From positions 1 through 35,033 of the forward strand of contig NZ_LBBT01000165.1 in NCBI RefSeq assembly GCF_001006285.1: a DNA stretch of 35,033 nucleotides, written 5' to 3'. Both the position numbers and the translations under genes were made by a program. Positions 1 through 9,116 of this stretch are shown in pieces (the stretch's first letter is position 1; each line of letters starts with the position of its first letter). This stretch comes from Paraclostridium benzoelyticum (GTDB taxonomy: Bacteria; Bacillota; Clostridia; Peptostreptococcales; Peptostreptococcaceae). The notes under the pieces are model-generated. The model did not search any database and was not told the origin of the DNA. It was given only the letters and a program-made list of their open reading frames with translations.

Positions 1-869
1 TTATAAATAATATAGAAGAATTTAGTATATTAGATAGATTTAAACTTCAAGTATTAATTATATTAACGAGTATATTATCTATTTGCATATACTTTGAAAC
101 AAATAGCCAAACGAATGTAGTTTGTGCACTGGGATTAGAAATGGACAGAAATGGAGTATTGCCATTTATGTATTTTATAACTTTTTTATGTACTATATTT
201 CTTATTATGTTAATAAATAATCAAAAAAGGATTAAAGAAATAGATGAGTATAATAAAAAGTTAGAATATGCAACTAATGAAATGAAAAAATTTAGGCATG
301 ATTATAAAAATATAATGTTATCTATGTGTGGACATATAGAATCTAATGATTTAGATGGGTTGAAAAAGTTTTTTTATTCGCATATTGAATGCTTAAGTAA
401 GGAATTAGATTTATTTAATTTAACGTGGTCATCAATAGGTAATATAGAGTGTATAGAAGTTAAAGGGGTAGTAGCTTCTAAGTTAATACAAGCTGAAAAA
501 AACAAAATAAAAACAAACTTACATATTCCACATGTCATATCAGAAGTTAATTTTAATATATTGGATTTATGTAGGATATTAGGGATCCTTTTAGATAATA
601 GTATAGAGGCTTGTTTGGAGTCTCAAAACCCATCTCTGAATATTTTAATTTTAGAAAAAACAAATCTTACATCTATAATTATTTCAAATACATATAAGCA
701 AAAGGTTGAAGATATATCGTTATTATTTGAAAAAGGATTTTCATCAAAGGGAGAAGAAAGAGGAATGGGTTTAAGCAATCTAAAAGATATATTAAAAAAT
801 TATGATAATGCATTTTTTAATATAAAAATTGAAGATGAGTTTATTCAACAGTTAGATATATATAAATAA
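1..869 (+). CDS. AgrC-like sensor histidine kinase (5' end outside window)
   Basis: Sensor kinase of the GHKL type that would phosphorylate the response regulator encoded just downstream. The frame is open from base 3, so the first ATG at 141 is internal and the gene begins before the window. The visible part has two hydrophobic segments (about bases 48-90 and 168-225), a short coiled linker, the H-box FRHDYKN with the phospho-accepting His at codon 297, the N-box LGILLDNSIEAC and the G-box ERGMGLSNL. This is the layout of AgrC/ComD peptide sensors with a degenerate C-terminal ATPase. It is 12 bases upstream of the regulator gene. No AgrB or AgrD is visible; they may lie upstream. The signal is unknown. 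Confidence 0.85.
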   Translation, partial: INNIEEFSILDRFKLQVLIILTSILSICIYFETNSQTNVVCALGLEMDRNGVLPFMYFITFLCTIFLIMLINNQKRIKEIDEYNKKLEYATNEMKKFRHDYKNIMLSMCGHIESNDLDGLKKFFYSHIECLSKELDLFNLTWSSIGNIECIEVKGVVASKLIQAEKNKIKTNLHIPHVISEVNFNILDLCRILGILLDNSIEACLESQNPSLNILILEKTNLTSIIISNTYKQKVEDISLLFEKGFSSKGEERGMGLSNLKDILKNYDNAFFNIKIEDEFIQQLDIYK

Positions 870-881
870 GGAGGAGTTAGG

Positions 882-1607
882 ATGAGGATATTTATATGTG
901 AGGATGATAAAGAGCAAAGGCGTAAGCTAGAAGAGTCTATATTATCTATTTTAGAAATTGAAGATATAGGTGGAGAAATAACATTATCTACTGATTCGTC
1001 ACAAGAAATTTTAAGTCATATATCAGAGTTTAAGGATAGAGGAATATATTTCTTAGATATTAATATTGGTGGAGATGTGAATGGAATTCAGCTAGCTAAA
1101 CAAATAAATGAAATAGATACAAAAGCTATTATAGTTATAATTACATCACATAAAGATATGAGTCATCTTACTTTTAAATATCATATAGGGGCTATAGATT
1201 ATATAGTTAAAGAAAATTTTGAAGAAGTAAGTAAAAGAGTCAAGGAATGTATATTAGTTGCAAATGAAAAGATAAAGAATGAATTAGAAGAAGATTGTTT
1301 TTTTATTGATAAAGTAGATAAAATAGAAAAAGTTAAATATGATGATATTTTATATTTTGAAACGTGTAAAAAAAGATTTATAGCTCTTAGAACAGAAAAT
1401 AGTTATATAGAATTTAGTGGTACTTTAAAAGAGCTAGAATCTCAGTTAGATAATAGATTTATCAGATGTCATAAATCTTATATAATAAATAAATTAAAAG
1501 TTAAAAGTATAGATAAAAAACAGAGAATTATCACTATGGAAGGTGGTAATAAATGCTACGTATCTTTATTACTGTTGAAAAAAACTATAGATAGTATTTT
1601 AGTTTAG
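882..1607 (+). CDS. LytTR-family response regulator (AgrA-like)
   Basis: DNA-binding response regulator partnered with the upstream kinase. It has an N-terminal receiver domain (residues 1 to about 125) with the acidic pocket ICEDD at the start and the phospho-acceptor Asp59 in YFLDINIGG. A C-terminal LytTR domain (about 140-241) carries the typical FIRCHKSYIIN core. Length (241 aa) is normal for AgrA-type proteins. The ribosome binding site AAGGAGGAG sits 7 bases before the ATG. The target promoter is not visible; the nearest downstream promoter is that of the pyr operon, which has its own control. Confidence 0.88.
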   Translation: MRIFICEDDKEQRRKLEESILSILEIEDIGGEITLSTDSSQEILSHISEFKDRGIYFLDINIGGDVNGIQLAKQINEIDTKAIIVIITSHKDMSHLTFKYHIGAIDYIVKENFEEVSKRVKECILVANEKIKNELEEDCFFIDKVDKIEKVKYDDILYFETCKKRFIALRTENSYIEFSGTLKELESQLDNRFIRCHKSYIINKLKVKSIDKKQRIITMEGGNKCYVSLLLLKKTIDSILV

Positions 1608-1634
1608 CTTACTATGTAAAGGTTTTAAAAATAG

Positions 1635-1663
1635 TTGACATGACTATAAATAAATGTAATAAT
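1635..1663 (+). promoter_or_regulatory. Sigma-A promoter of the pyr operon
   Basis: Consensus -35 TTGACA (1635-1640), a 17-base spacer and -10 AATAAT (1658-1663) with an extended TGT just before it. It precedes the PyrR-type leader, so transcription should start near 1670. Confidence 0.75.
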
Positions 1664-1683
1664 TATAAAAAAGAGAAAGCTTT

Positions 1684-1706
1684 AAATTATCCCGAGAGGA
1701 TATTAA
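1684..1706 (+). promoter_or_regulatory. PyrR-box-like hairpin without its own terminator
   Basis: The segment TCCCGAGAGG (1690-1699) fits the UCCNGNGAGG core of PyrR-binding loops and can close as a small AUCC/GGAU hairpin. The flanking bases depart from the usual ARUCC...GGYU. No terminator follows before the next box, so it is either an extra binding site, part of an alternative fold, or a relic. Confidence 0.45.
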
Positions 1707-1737
1707 GCGAGTTTGATAAAAATGAAAATAAAACTTC

Positions 1738-1834
1738 CTTGAAAGTAGTCCAGAGAGGCTAGTAAGGTTATATATGAAGATATGTTTAATTTGTGTACAT
1801 ATAACCTCTAACTGGATTAGTTAGAGGTTTTTTT
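1738..1834 (+). promoter_or_regulatory. PyrR-dependent transcription attenuator 1
   Basis: The PyrR recognition loop AGTCCAGAGAGGCT (1747-1760) is the hexaloop CAGAGA closed by AGUC/GGCU and sits on a lower CUU/AAG stem. A perfect 9-bp antiterminator can form between 1765-1773 (AGGTTATAT) and 1799-1807. It competes with the terminator stem AACCTCTAACT (1803-1813) / AGTTAGAGGTT (1819-1829), which is followed by a T run. From the B. subtilis pyr model, PyrR with UMP should stabilise the recognition hairpin, block the antiterminator and stop transcription. Confidence 0.85.
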
Positions 1835-1862
1835 ATTTATAATGTAAAAATCAAATAATAAA

Positions 1863-1963
1863 GTCTTTTAAACTAGTCCAGAGAGGCTGGGAAAGATATC
1901 ATCATAACAAAAAATCGTTATGAAATATTGAATCCTTACACCTCTATAGGTGTAAGGATTTTT
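1863..1963 (+). promoter_or_regulatory. PyrR-dependent transcription attenuator 2
   Basis: A second perfect PyrR loop AGTCCAGAGAGGCT (1875-1888) has flanking stem bases CUUUU/GAAAG. A possible antiterminator includes TCATAAC (1902-1908) / GTTATGA (1917-1923) with further pairing of GATAT to ATATT. The terminator is a perfect 12-bp stem, AATCCTTACACC (1931-1942) / GGTGTAAGGATT (1949-1960), ending in TTT. Two attenuators in series precede a single gene cluster here; in B. subtilis the sites are separated by genes. Confidence 0.83.
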
Positions 1964-2002
1964 ATGATATTAGGGGCTTTATATAAAAAAGGAGAGAGTA
2001 AA

Positions 2003-2719
2003 ATGATAAATGGAAAAGACAAGCTGATTGTAGCTATAGATACTAACGACTTTGATAAAGCTAAGGAATTAATAGATAAGCTAGAAAATAGTGTTGATAT
2101 ATTTAAGGTTGGGTTAGAACAATATGTAGCAACAAGAGGGAAAACTGTAGATTATTTAAAAGAAAAAGGTAAAAAAATATTTTTAGATTTAAAGTTTCAT
2201 GATATTCCAAATACAATGCAAAGTGCAGTAAGAGCAGCAGTAAGAGATAATGTTTGGTTAATGACAATCCATGTTTCTGATATGGAAGGTATGAGACAGT
2301 GTGCATTAGCTGCAAAAGAAGAAGCGGAAAAATTAGGAATAGAAAAACCAATAATAGTAGGAGTTACAGTATTAACTTCTTTAAGCGATAGAGATTTACA
2401 AGATATAGGATGCAATATGACAACTCAAGAATTAGCAATAAAAAGAGCTAAACTAGCTAAAGAAGCTGGTATAGATGGAATAGTTTGTTCTGCTCAAGAG
2501 GTTGATAGAATAGTAGACTCTTGTGGAAGTGAGTTTGTTACAGTATGTCCAGGAATAAGACCTAAGACCGCTGATGATGGAGATCAAAAAAGAGTTGTTA
2601 CACCAAAAGATGCTATAAATAAAGGAGCTCACTATTTAGTTGTTGGGAGACCTATAACTAAGGCAGAAAATCCAAGTGAAGCTGCTGAAAAAATAATAAA
2701 TGAAATAGAAAATGCTTAA
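2003..2719 (+). CDS. pyrF: Orotidine 5'-phosphate decarboxylase
   Basis: Converts OMP to UMP, the last step of de novo UMP synthesis, in the cytoplasm. The 238-aa protein is a typical TIM-barrel decarboxylase: it opens KLIVAIDTNDFDKA and has the catalytic DLKFHDIPNT motif (Asp62, Lys64, Asp67), a CPGIRP segment and a phosphate-binding VVGRPIT near the end. The frame is open back to an ATG at 1928, but that lies inside the attenuator. The ATG at 2003 has GGAGAGAG at 1991-1998 and gives the family's start. It is the first gene of a pyr operon with carA and carB; pyrR and the other pyr genes are not in the window. Confidence 0.95.
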   Translation: MINGKDKLIVAIDTNDFDKAKELIDKLENSVDIFKVGLEQYVATRGKTVDYLKEKGKKIFLDLKFHDIPNTMQSAVRAAVRDNVWLMTIHVSDMEGMRQCALAAKEEAEKLGIEKPIIVGVTVLTSLSDRDLQDIGCNMTTQELAIKRAKLAKEAGIDGIVCSAQEVDRIVDSCGSEFVTVCPGIRPKTADDGDQKRVVTPKDAINKGAHYLVVGRPITKAENPSEAAEKIINEIENA

Positions 2720-2732
2720 AGGGAGGTAAGTT

Positions 2733-3779
2733 ATGAAAGCTAGATTAATATTAGAAGATGGAACTATATTTGAAGGCAAAGCTTTTGGATATTTAAAGGA
2801 TAGTGTAGGAGAGGTAGTCTTTAACACTTCAATGACAGGATATGGAGAAGTTTTAACAGACCCATCATACTATGGTCAAATAGTAACAATGACTTACCCG
2901 CTAATAGGAAACTATGGAATAAATTTAGAGGATGTAGAATCATCAGGAGTTCATGTGAAGGGGTTTATAGTAAGAGAAAAGTCAGATAATCCAAATAACT
3001 TTAGATGTGAAATGGATATAGACACTTATTTGAAACAAAATAAAATTATAGGACTTGAAGGAATAGATACAAGAGCATTAACTAAGATTTTAAGAAATAA
3101 TGGAACTATGAGAGGAATAATAACTTTAGAAAACTTTACATTAGAAGATGTTGTTTCTAAAATAGGAAAATTCTCAAATACAGAAGCTGTTAAAACAGTT
3201 ACTAGAAAAGAGAAAGAATATATAGAAGGAAATGGACCTAAAGTAGCAGTTATGGACTTTGGGGTTAAACAGAATATACTAAGATCATTTAAAGCAAGAG
3301 GATGCGATTTAGTTGTATTCCCAGCAACAACAAGTGCTGATGAAATACTTAAGGAAAATCCCGATTTAATATTCTTATCTAATGGACCTGGAGATCCAGA
3401 AGATTTAGAAGATGTTATAAAAAATATAAAAGAATTAATAGGTAAAAAACCTATAGCAGGTATATGCTTAGGACATCAATTACTAGCTTTAACACTTGGA
3501 GGTCAAACAGGAAAACTTAAGTTTGGACATAGAGGTGGAAATCATCCAGTTAAAGATTTAGAAGACCAGAAAGTATATATAACATCTCAAAATCATGGAT
3601 ATTATGTATCTAGAATGCCAGAAAACATGGAAGTAACACATATAAATTTAAATGATAATACTGTTGAAGGTATGAGACATAAAGAATTACCAATATACAG
3701 TGTTCAGTACCACCCAGAGGCTTGTCCAGGGCCAAAAGACAATGATTATATATTTGATAAGTTTTTAGCACTAATATAA
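2733..3779 (+). CDS. carA: Carbamoyl-phosphate synthase, small (glutaminase) subunit
   Basis: Hydrolyses glutamine and passes ammonia to the large subunit for carbamoyl phosphate synthesis. The 348 aa comprise the N-terminal CPSase small-chain domain (about 1-150, with GEVVFNTSMTGY) and a class I glutamine amidotransferase domain. The nucleophile Cys245 is in GICLGHQ and the His327/Glu329 pair is in YHPEA. All three triad residues are present. It lies 13 bases after pyrF with an AGGGAGG ribosome site, so it is cotranscribed. Its position in a PyrR-controlled operon points to pyrimidine rather than arginine duty (the pyrAA form). Confidence 0.96.
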   Translation: MKARLILEDGTIFEGKAFGYLKDSVGEVVFNTSMTGYGEVLTDPSYYGQIVTMTYPLIGNYGINLEDVESSGVHVKGFIVREKSDNPNNFRCEMDIDTYLKQNKIIGLEGIDTRALTKILRNNGTMRGIITLENFTLEDVVSKIGKFSNTEAVKTVTRKEKEYIEGNGPKVAVMDFGVKQNILRSFKARGCDLVVFPATTSADEILKENPDLIFLSNGPGDPEDLEDVIKNIKELIGKKPIAGICLGHQLLALTLGGQTGKLKFGHRGGNHPVKDLEDQKVYITSQNHGYYVSRMPENMEVTHINLNDNTVEGMRHKELPIYSVQYHPEACPGPKDNDYIFDKFLALI

Positions 3780-3818
3780 GCGATTGTTTAAATTAACTTA
3801 GATAAGGAGAAATAAATT

Positions 3819-6800
3819 ATGCCTAAAATAGATAATATAAAAAAGACATTAGTACTAGGTTCAGGACCGATAATAATAGGACAAGCAGCTGAGTTTGACT
3901 ATTCAGGAACACAAGCTTGCCAAGCTTTAAAAGAAGAGGGAATAGAAGTTGTTTTAATAAATAGTAACCCAGCTACAATAATGACTGATGAAGAAGTAGC
4001 GGATAAGATATACATAGAACCATTAACAATAGAATTTATAGAAAAAATAATAGAAAAAGAAAGACCAGATAGTATATTAGCAGGAATGGGAGGTCAAACA
4101 GGACTTAACTTAGCTGTTGAACTTCATGATGCAGGAATACTTGATAAATATAATGTAAGAGTTTTAGGAACTTCTATAGATTCTATAAAAAAAGGTGAAG
4201 ACAGAGATTTATTTAGAGAAGTAATGAAAGAAATAAATCAACCAGTAGTTATTAGTGATATAGTAACTAACTTAGATGATGGGTTATCATTTGCAGAAAA
4301 AATAGGATATCCGGTAGTAGTAAGACCTGCATACACTCTAGGTGGAACTGGAGGAGGTATAGCTGATAACGAGGAAGAGCTAACAGAAATACTTTCACAA
4401 GGATTACAGTTAAGTCCAGTAAGCCAAGTACTACTTGAAAAAAGTATAAAAGGTTGGAAAGAAATAGAGTATGAAGTAATGAGAGACTCTAATGGTAACT
4501 GTATAACAGTATGTAATATGGAAAATATAGATCCAGTTGGAGTTCATACAGGAGACAGTATAGTAGTAGCACCGAGCCAAACTTTAAGTGATAAAGAATA
4601 TCAAATGCTTAGAAAAGCATCAATAGATATAATAAATGCTATAGAAGTTCAAGGGGGATGTAATGTTCAAATAGCTTTAAATCCTCACAGTTTAGAGTAT
4701 GCAATAATAGAAATAAACCCAAGAGTAAGTAGATCTTCTGCACTTGCATCAAAGGCTACAGGATATCCAATAGCTAAGGTTGCGGCTAAAATTGCATTAG
4801 GATATACATTAGATGAAATACAAAATGCTGTTACTAAAAAGACTTATGCATGTTTTGAACCTACATTAGATTATGTAGTTGTAAAAATACCTAAATGGCC
4901 ATTTGATAAATTTAAACAAGCTAACAGAAAGTTAGGAACAAAGATGATGGCTACAGGAGAAATAATGAGTATAGGAAGTAATTTTGAAGCGGCTATACTT
5001 AAAGGAATCAGATCTCTTGAAATAGGAAAATACTCATTAGTTCATAAGGTATCTGAAGACAGAAGCATAGAAGAACTAAAAGCAAGAGTAGTAGTTCCTG
5101 ATGATGAAAGACTATTCGATTTAGCTGAAATGATAAGAAGAGGCTATAAGATAGAAATGATAGAACAAATCACTGGGGTTGATAAGTGGTTTATAAATAA
5201 ATTTAAGTGGATAGTAGAACAAGAAGAAAAGTTAAGAGGAATGCATATTGAAGATTTAAATAAAGAATATTTGCTAGAGTTAAAGAAAAAAGGATTCTCA
5301 GATAAAGGAATAGCTGATTTAATGAAAATAAGTCCAGCTAAAGTTTATGAGTTAAGAAGTTTATACAATATAAACCCATCATATAAAATGGTTGATACTT
5401 GTGGAGGAGAATTCGATGCTTTATCTCCATATTACTACTCAACTTACGAACAATACGATGAGGTAGTAGTAAGTGATAAGAAGAAAGTAATAGTTTTAGG
5501 GTCTGGGCCAATAAGAATAGGTCAAGGTATAGAGTTTGATTATTGCTCAGTTCACTGTGTAAAATCTTTAAGAGCACAAGGAATAGAAACTATAATAGTA
5601 AATAACAATCCAGAAACAGTAAGTACAGACTTCGATACTTCTGATAAATTATACTTTGAACCACTAACAGAAGAAGAAGTTTTAAATATAATAGAAAAAG
5701 AAAATCCAGATGGAGTTATACTTCAATTTGGAGGGCAAACAGCTATAAAATTAGCTAAATTCCTAGATGAAAAGAAAATAAAAATATTAGGAACTAGTTG
5801 CAAGGATATAGATGCAGCTGAAGATAGAGAGAAGTTTGATGAGTTATTAGAAAAACTAGATATAAATAGACCAAAAGGAAAAGCTATATGGTCAGTTAAC
5901 GAAGGTATCGAAGAAGCTAAAAAGTTAGGATATCCAGTACTTGTTAGACCTTCATATGTTCTAGGTGGTCAAGGAATGGAAATAACTTATGATGAAAACA
6001 AGTTAGCTCAATATTTAAAAGATGCATTTTTAAGAGATACTAAAAATCCTGTGCTTATAGATAAATACTTAACTGGTAGAGAAATAGAAGTAGATGCTAT
6101 ATGTGATGGAGAAGAAATATTAATACCGGGTATAATGGAACATTTAGAGAGAGCTGGAGTTCACTCTGGAGATAGTATAACAATGTATCCAAGTCAAAAC
6201 ATAAGTGACGAAATAAAAGCAAAAATATTAGATTATACGAAAAAAATTGCTTTAGAGTTAAACGTATTAGGAATGGTTAATATCCAGTTTATAGAGTTCC
6301 ATGGAGAACTGTATATAATAGAAGTTAACCCAAGAGCAAGTAGAACAGTTCCGTATATAAGTAAGGTTAGTAAGGTGCCTATAGTGGATTTAGCTACGAA
6401 ATGTATGTTAGGAGCTAAGTTAAAAGATTTAGGATATGGAACAGGAGTTTATAAAGAGCCTAAGTTAATATCTGTAAAAGTTCCAGTATTTTCAATGTCA
6501 AAACTTGCCAAGGTAGATGTAAGCTTAGGGCCTGAAATGAAATCTACAGGAGAAGTTTTAGGAGTAGGAGAAACTTTAGAAGAAGCTTTATACAAAGGAT
6601 TCTTAGGTGCTGGTAAAAAGATGTCTAATAAAAGAGGTGTTGTTTTAGCAACTATAAATAATTATGATAAAGATGAGTTTATAGAAATAGCTAAAGACAT
6701 GAATGAGTTAGGATATACATTTGTAGCAACAGAAGGAACGGCTGAATCTTTAAGAGAAAATGGAATAGAAGCTACAATAGTAAATAGAGTAGAAGAAGCT

Positions 6801-7025
6801 AGACCTAACATATTAGATGTTATAAGAAACAAGCAAGTTGATATAGTAATAAATACACCTACTAAAGGAAATGACTCAACTAGAGATGGGTTCAAGATAA
6901 GAAGAACAGCTACGGAGTTTTCAACAGAAGTAATGACTTCGTTGGATACATTAAAAGCTTTAGTAGAAGTTAAGAAAAAAGAAATAAATAGAGATGGATT
7001 AGCAGTTTACAATATAGCAGACTAA
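3819..7025 (+). CDS. carB: Carbamoyl-phosphate synthase, large subunit
   Basis: Makes carbamoyl phosphate from bicarbonate, ammonia and two ATP, in complex with CarA. The 1068 aa are full length. The first ATP-grasp half has [17 protein letters not shown] near the start and [16 protein letters not shown] helical oligomerisation region follows (about 400-550). The second half repeats the pattern ([31 protein letters not shown]). The last 130 or so residues form the MGS-like regulatory domain (NTPTKG motif), which in other species binds UMP or other effectors. It sits 39 bases after carA and is followed by a terminator, so it ends the operon. pyrK, pyrD, pyrE and pyrB do not follow. Confidence 0.96.
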   Translation: MPKIDNIKKTLVLGSGPIIIGQAAEFDYSGTQACQALKEEGIEVVLINSNPATIMTDEEVADKIYIEPLTIEFIEKIIEKERPDSILAGMGGQTGLNLAVELHDAGILDKYNVRVLGTSIDSIKKGEDRDLFREVMKEINQPVVISDIVTNLDDGLSFAEKIGYPVVVRPAYTLGGTGGGIADNEEELTEILSQGLQLSPVSQVLLEKSIKGWKEIEYEVMRDSNGNCITVCNMENIDPVGVHTGDSIVVAPSQTLSDKEYQMLRKASIDIINAIEVQGGCNVQIALNPHSLEYAIIEINPRVSRSSALASKATGYPIAKVAAKIALGYTLDEIQNAVTKKTYACFEPTLDYVVVKIPKWPFDKFKQANRKLGTKMMATGEIMSIGSNFEAAILKGIRSLEIGKYSLVHKVSEDRSIEELKARVVVPDDERLFDLAEMIRRGYKIEMIEQITGVDKWFINKFKWIVEQEEKLRGMHIEDLNKEYLLELKKKGFSDKGIADLMKISPAKVYELRSLYNINPSYKMVDTCGGEFDALSPYYYSTYEQYDEVVVSDKKKVIVLGSGPIRIGQGIEFDYCSVHCVKSLRAQGIETIIVNNNPETVSTDFDTSDKLYFEPLTEEEVLNIIEKENPDGVILQFGGQTAIKLAKFLDEKKIKILGTSCKDIDAAEDREKFDELLEKLDINRPKGKAIWSVNEGIEEAKKLGYPVLVRPSYVLGGQGMEITYDENKLAQYLKDAFLRDTKNPVLIDKYLTGREIEVDAICDGEEILIPGIMEHLERAGVHSGDSITMYPSQNISDEIKAKILDYTKKIALELNVLGMVNIQFIEFHGELYIIEVNPRASRTVPYISKVSKVPIVDLATKCMLGAKLKDLGYGTGVYKEPKLISVKVPVFSMSKLAKVDVSLGPEMKSTGEVLGVGETLEEALYKGFLGAGKKMSNKRGVVLATINNYDKDEFIEIAKDMNELGYTFVATEGTAESLRENGIEATIVNRVEEARPNILDVIRNKQVDIVINTPTKGNDSTRDGFKIRRTATEFSTEVMTSLDTLKALVEVKKKEINRDGLAVYNIAD

Positions 7026-7031
7026 GAGATT

Positions 7032-7074
7032 ATGGAGTTGTTTTTAGATAATTAAAACAACTCCATATTTTTTT
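7032..7074 (+). terminator. Terminator of the pyr operon
   Basis: A 13-bp perfect stem, ATGGAGTTGTTTT (7032-7044) / AAAACAACTCCAT (7054-7066), with a 9-base loop and a T-rich tail, lies seven bases after the carB stop. Confidence 0.88.
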
Positions 7075-7121
7075 AAAATTCTAATTTTACTCCCTTATAT
7101 CGATATTTTAGTCCAAAAACA

Positions 7122-7149
7122 TTGTTAAAAAAATAAAAAATGATAATAT
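7122..7149 (+). promoter_or_regulatory. Possible phospholipase C promoter
   Basis: TTGTTA (7122-7127), a 16-base spacer and TAATAT (7144-7149) form a plausible but weak promoter among short A-tracts. A TTGACA at 7150-7155 has no good -10 at 17 bases. A-tracts upstream of plc bend the DNA and stimulate transcription in C. perfringens; whether they do here is not shown. Confidence 0.35.
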
Positions 7150-7197
7150 TTGACATAAAAGAGATGTAACACAAGAGGATATTAGGGAGGTCAATAC

Positions 7198-8394
7198 ATG
7201 AAAGCTTTAAAAAAAGTATCGAATATACTGTGCGTATTAGGGTTATGTACTCTTATGGGTGGGACTTCTTATGCATGGGATGGTAAAAAAGATGGAACAG
7301 GAACACATTCATTAATAGCAGAACATGGGTTAAGTATGCTGAATAATGATTTAAGTGGAAATGAATCTCAGAAAATTAAGGATAATATTAAAATTTTAAA
7401 TGAACACTTAGGTGATTTAAAGTTAGGGTCTACATATCCAGATTACGATCCTAATGCATATGATCTATATCAAGATCATTTCTATGATCCTGACACTGGA
7501 AACAACTTTACTATAGATAATAGTTGGTATGCATCATATCCTATATATGATACTGCAGAAACTCAAGTTAGAAAATTTACAGCTTTGGCTAAAGATGAAT
7601 GGGAAAAGGGAAATTTTAAAGAAGCTACATTCCTTTTAGGACAGGGATTACATTATCTAGGAGATTTAAATACTCCATACCATGCTTCTAATGTAACTGC
7701 AGTGGATAGTCCTGGACATGTTAAATATGAAACTTTTGTAGAAGAAAGAAAAGATAATTATGCTTTAAATACTTCAGGAAATGATACTACATCAGGAGTA
7801 TATAAAGAAGCTATGGAAAATCCAAGTTTTAATAAATGGATGACACAAAACTCTAAAAAATATGCTAAGATAGCTAAAGACTTATATTATAGTCATTCAA
7901 CTATGAGTCATAGTTGGGATGATTGGGATTATTCTGGAAGAGAAGCTATAAAAAATTCTCAAGTATGTACTGCTGGATTTTTATATAGATTCATGAATGA
8001 AGTATCTAATGTAAATACAGGAGATAATGATTCATTAACTAATGAATTTAATATAGTATTAAAGACTGCAGATAATAAATACGCAGGAACTGATGATAAT
8101 GTATATTTCGGATTTGAAACAAATGAAGGTAAGAAATTTGAATGGAAATTAGATAATGCAGGGAATGACTTTGAAAGAAATCAAGTAGACAACTATATAT
8201 TAAAAACAAAAGATGGAGAAGAAGTAGATATAAATAATATACCTAACTATTGGATAAGAAAAGAAAAATTAACATCTATAAGTGATGATTGGGAGTTAAG
8301 TAACTTAAAATTAATCGCAAATGGAAAAGTAATACAACAACAAGATGTAAATAAAGTATTTACAGGTAACGAAACTTACTATATAAATAAATAA
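7198..8394 (+). CDS. plc: Secreted zinc phospholipase C (alpha-toxin family, Cbp/Csp type)
   Basis: Secreted enzyme that hydrolyses phosphatidylcholine and related lipids. A 26-residue signal peptide ends SYA, so the mature protein starts at Trp1 (372 aa, against 370 in C. perfringens alpha-toxin). All zinc ligands fall at the classical mature positions: Trp1, His11, Asp56, His68, His126, Asp130, His136, His148 and Glu152. The helical catalytic domain (1 to about 246) is followed by a C2-like PLAT domain. In that domain Tyr275 is Asn, and the equivalents of Tyr331 and Phe334 are Leu and Ile (one-residue insertion); Asp269 is Tyr. Trp214 and Tyr307 are kept. These membrane-contact changes are those reported for the weakly haemolytic enzymes of C. 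bifermentans and C. sordellii. A GGGAGG ribosome site lies 8 bases before the ATG. Monocistronic. Confidence 0.96.
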   Translation: MKALKKVSNILCVLGLCTLMGGTSYAWDGKKDGTGTHSLIAEHGLSMLNNDLSGNESQKIKDNIKILNEHLGDLKLGSTYPDYDPNAYDLYQDHFYDPDTGNNFTIDNSWYASYPIYDTAETQVRKFTALAKDEWEKGNFKEATFLLGQGLHYLGDLNTPYHASNVTAVDSPGHVKYETFVEERKDNYALNTSGNDTTSGVYKEAMENPSFNKWMTQNSKKYAKIAKDLYYSHSTMSHSWDDWDYSGREAIKNSQVCTAGFLYRFMNEVSNVNTGDNDSLTNEFNIVLKTADNKYAGTDDNVYFGFETNEGKKFEWKLDNAGNDFERNQVDNYILKTKDGEEVDINNIPNYWIRKEKLTSISDDWELSNLKLIANGKVIQQQDVNKVFTGNETYYINK

Positions 8395-8395
8395 T

Positions 8396-8436
8396 AAAAA
8401 AAGCTGTTTAATAAATTTATTAAACAGCTTTTTTAT
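8396..8436. terminator. Bidirectional terminator between plc and ferritin
   Basis: A 15-bp perfect inverted repeat, AAGCTGTTTAATAAA (8401-8415) with its complement at 8416-8430, has an A run on the left and a T run on the right. It therefore serves both convergent genes. Confidence 0.9.
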
Positions 8437-8437
8437 T

Positions 8438-8950
8438 TTAAGCATTTGGAGCTATTGGTACATAAGTTCTTTGAGCTAACTCTTGGTCAATCATTAAAAG
8501 ACCAGCAGGATCATTTTTTAGTAATCTTAACTTTCTAACTATTTTTTCCATGCTTTCTTCTTCTTCAGATTGCTCATCTATAAACCATCTTAAGAAAGAA
8601 GATGTTGTGTGATCTTTTTCAGATATTGCTAAATCAGTTAACTCATGAATTGAATTAGTTATAAGTTTTTCGTGGTTTAAAGCTAATTCAAATACTTCTA
8701 AAGGACTTTCAAAGTCAGCTTTAGGTTGTTCAATAGCTTGTAAAATTATTTTTCCACCAGCTCTACTTATGTAATTGAATAACTTATAAGCATGATCTCT
8801 TTCTTCTTTAGCCTGTACATTAAAGAAATTTGCAAAACCATCTAAATTGTTATCCATGAAGTATGCCTCCATAGACATATAAAAATATTCAGAGAAGAAC
8901 TCCATTTGAAGCTGATTGTTTAATGCATCTAAAATTTTTTGACTTGCCAT
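8438..8950 (-). CDS. ftn: Ferritin (non-haem iron storage protein)
   Basis: Oxidises ferrous iron and stores it in a 24-subunit cytoplasmic shell. The 170-aa protein has the four-helix ferritin fold and the ferroxidase residues of bacterial FtnA: Glu17, Glu50, His53, Glu94, Gln127 and Glu130, plus Tyr24. It lacks the haem-binding Met pattern expected for bacterioferritin. A strong ribosome site (AGGAGGGG on the minus strand) precedes the ATG. It is a single gene between a bidirectional terminator and its own promoter, which is spanned by a palindrome. Confidence 0.94.
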   Translation of the reverse strand: MASQKILDALNNQLQMEFFSEYFYMSMEAYFMDNNLDGFANFFNVQAKEERDHAYKLFNYISRAGGKIILQAIEQPKADFESPLEVFELALNHEKLITNSIHELTDLAISEKDHTTSSFLRWFIDEQSEEEESMEKIVRKLRLLKNDPAGLLMIDQELAQRTYVPIAPNA

Positions 8951-8987
8951 AAAAAACCCCTCCTAAGTAAACATTTAAAATTTTAAT

Positions 8988-9016
8988 ACAATACTATTAT
9001 ACAATAGTATTGCCAA
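8988..9016 (-). promoter_or_regulatory. Ferritin promoter spanned by an operator-like palindrome
   Basis: On the minus strand, -35 TTGGCA (9011-9016) and -10 TATTGT (8988-8993) are 17 bases apart. A perfect 10-bp inverted repeat, CAATACTATT (8989-8998) / AATAGTATTG (9003-9012), fills the space between them. A centrally placed TATAAT (8996-9001) is an alternative -10. A repressor bound here would block polymerase; the arms do not match the Fur or PerR consensus that I know. Confidence 0.6.
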
Positions 9017-9072
9017 ATTTTAAGAATAAGTATATAAACTCTTTAAAATACTCAAAATATCAAGTAATAATA

Positions 9073-9081
9073 TGATATAAT
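9073..9081 (+). promoter_or_regulatory. Extended -10 promoter of the methyltransferase group
   Basis: TGATATAAT (9073-9081) is a perfect extended -10 element (TGnTATAAT). No good -35 is seen 17 bases upstream. It lies 36 bases before the start codon of the methyltransferase gene. Confidence 0.6.
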
Positions 9082-9116
9082 ACATAAATTGAGATTAATT
9101 TTTTAGGAGGAAATCA

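Noticed and set aside
1928-2002. Longer pyrF reading frame from ATG 1928
   Set aside because: It would start inside the second attenuator's terminator region and lacks a ribosome site; ATG 2003 has GGAGAGAG and matches the family start.
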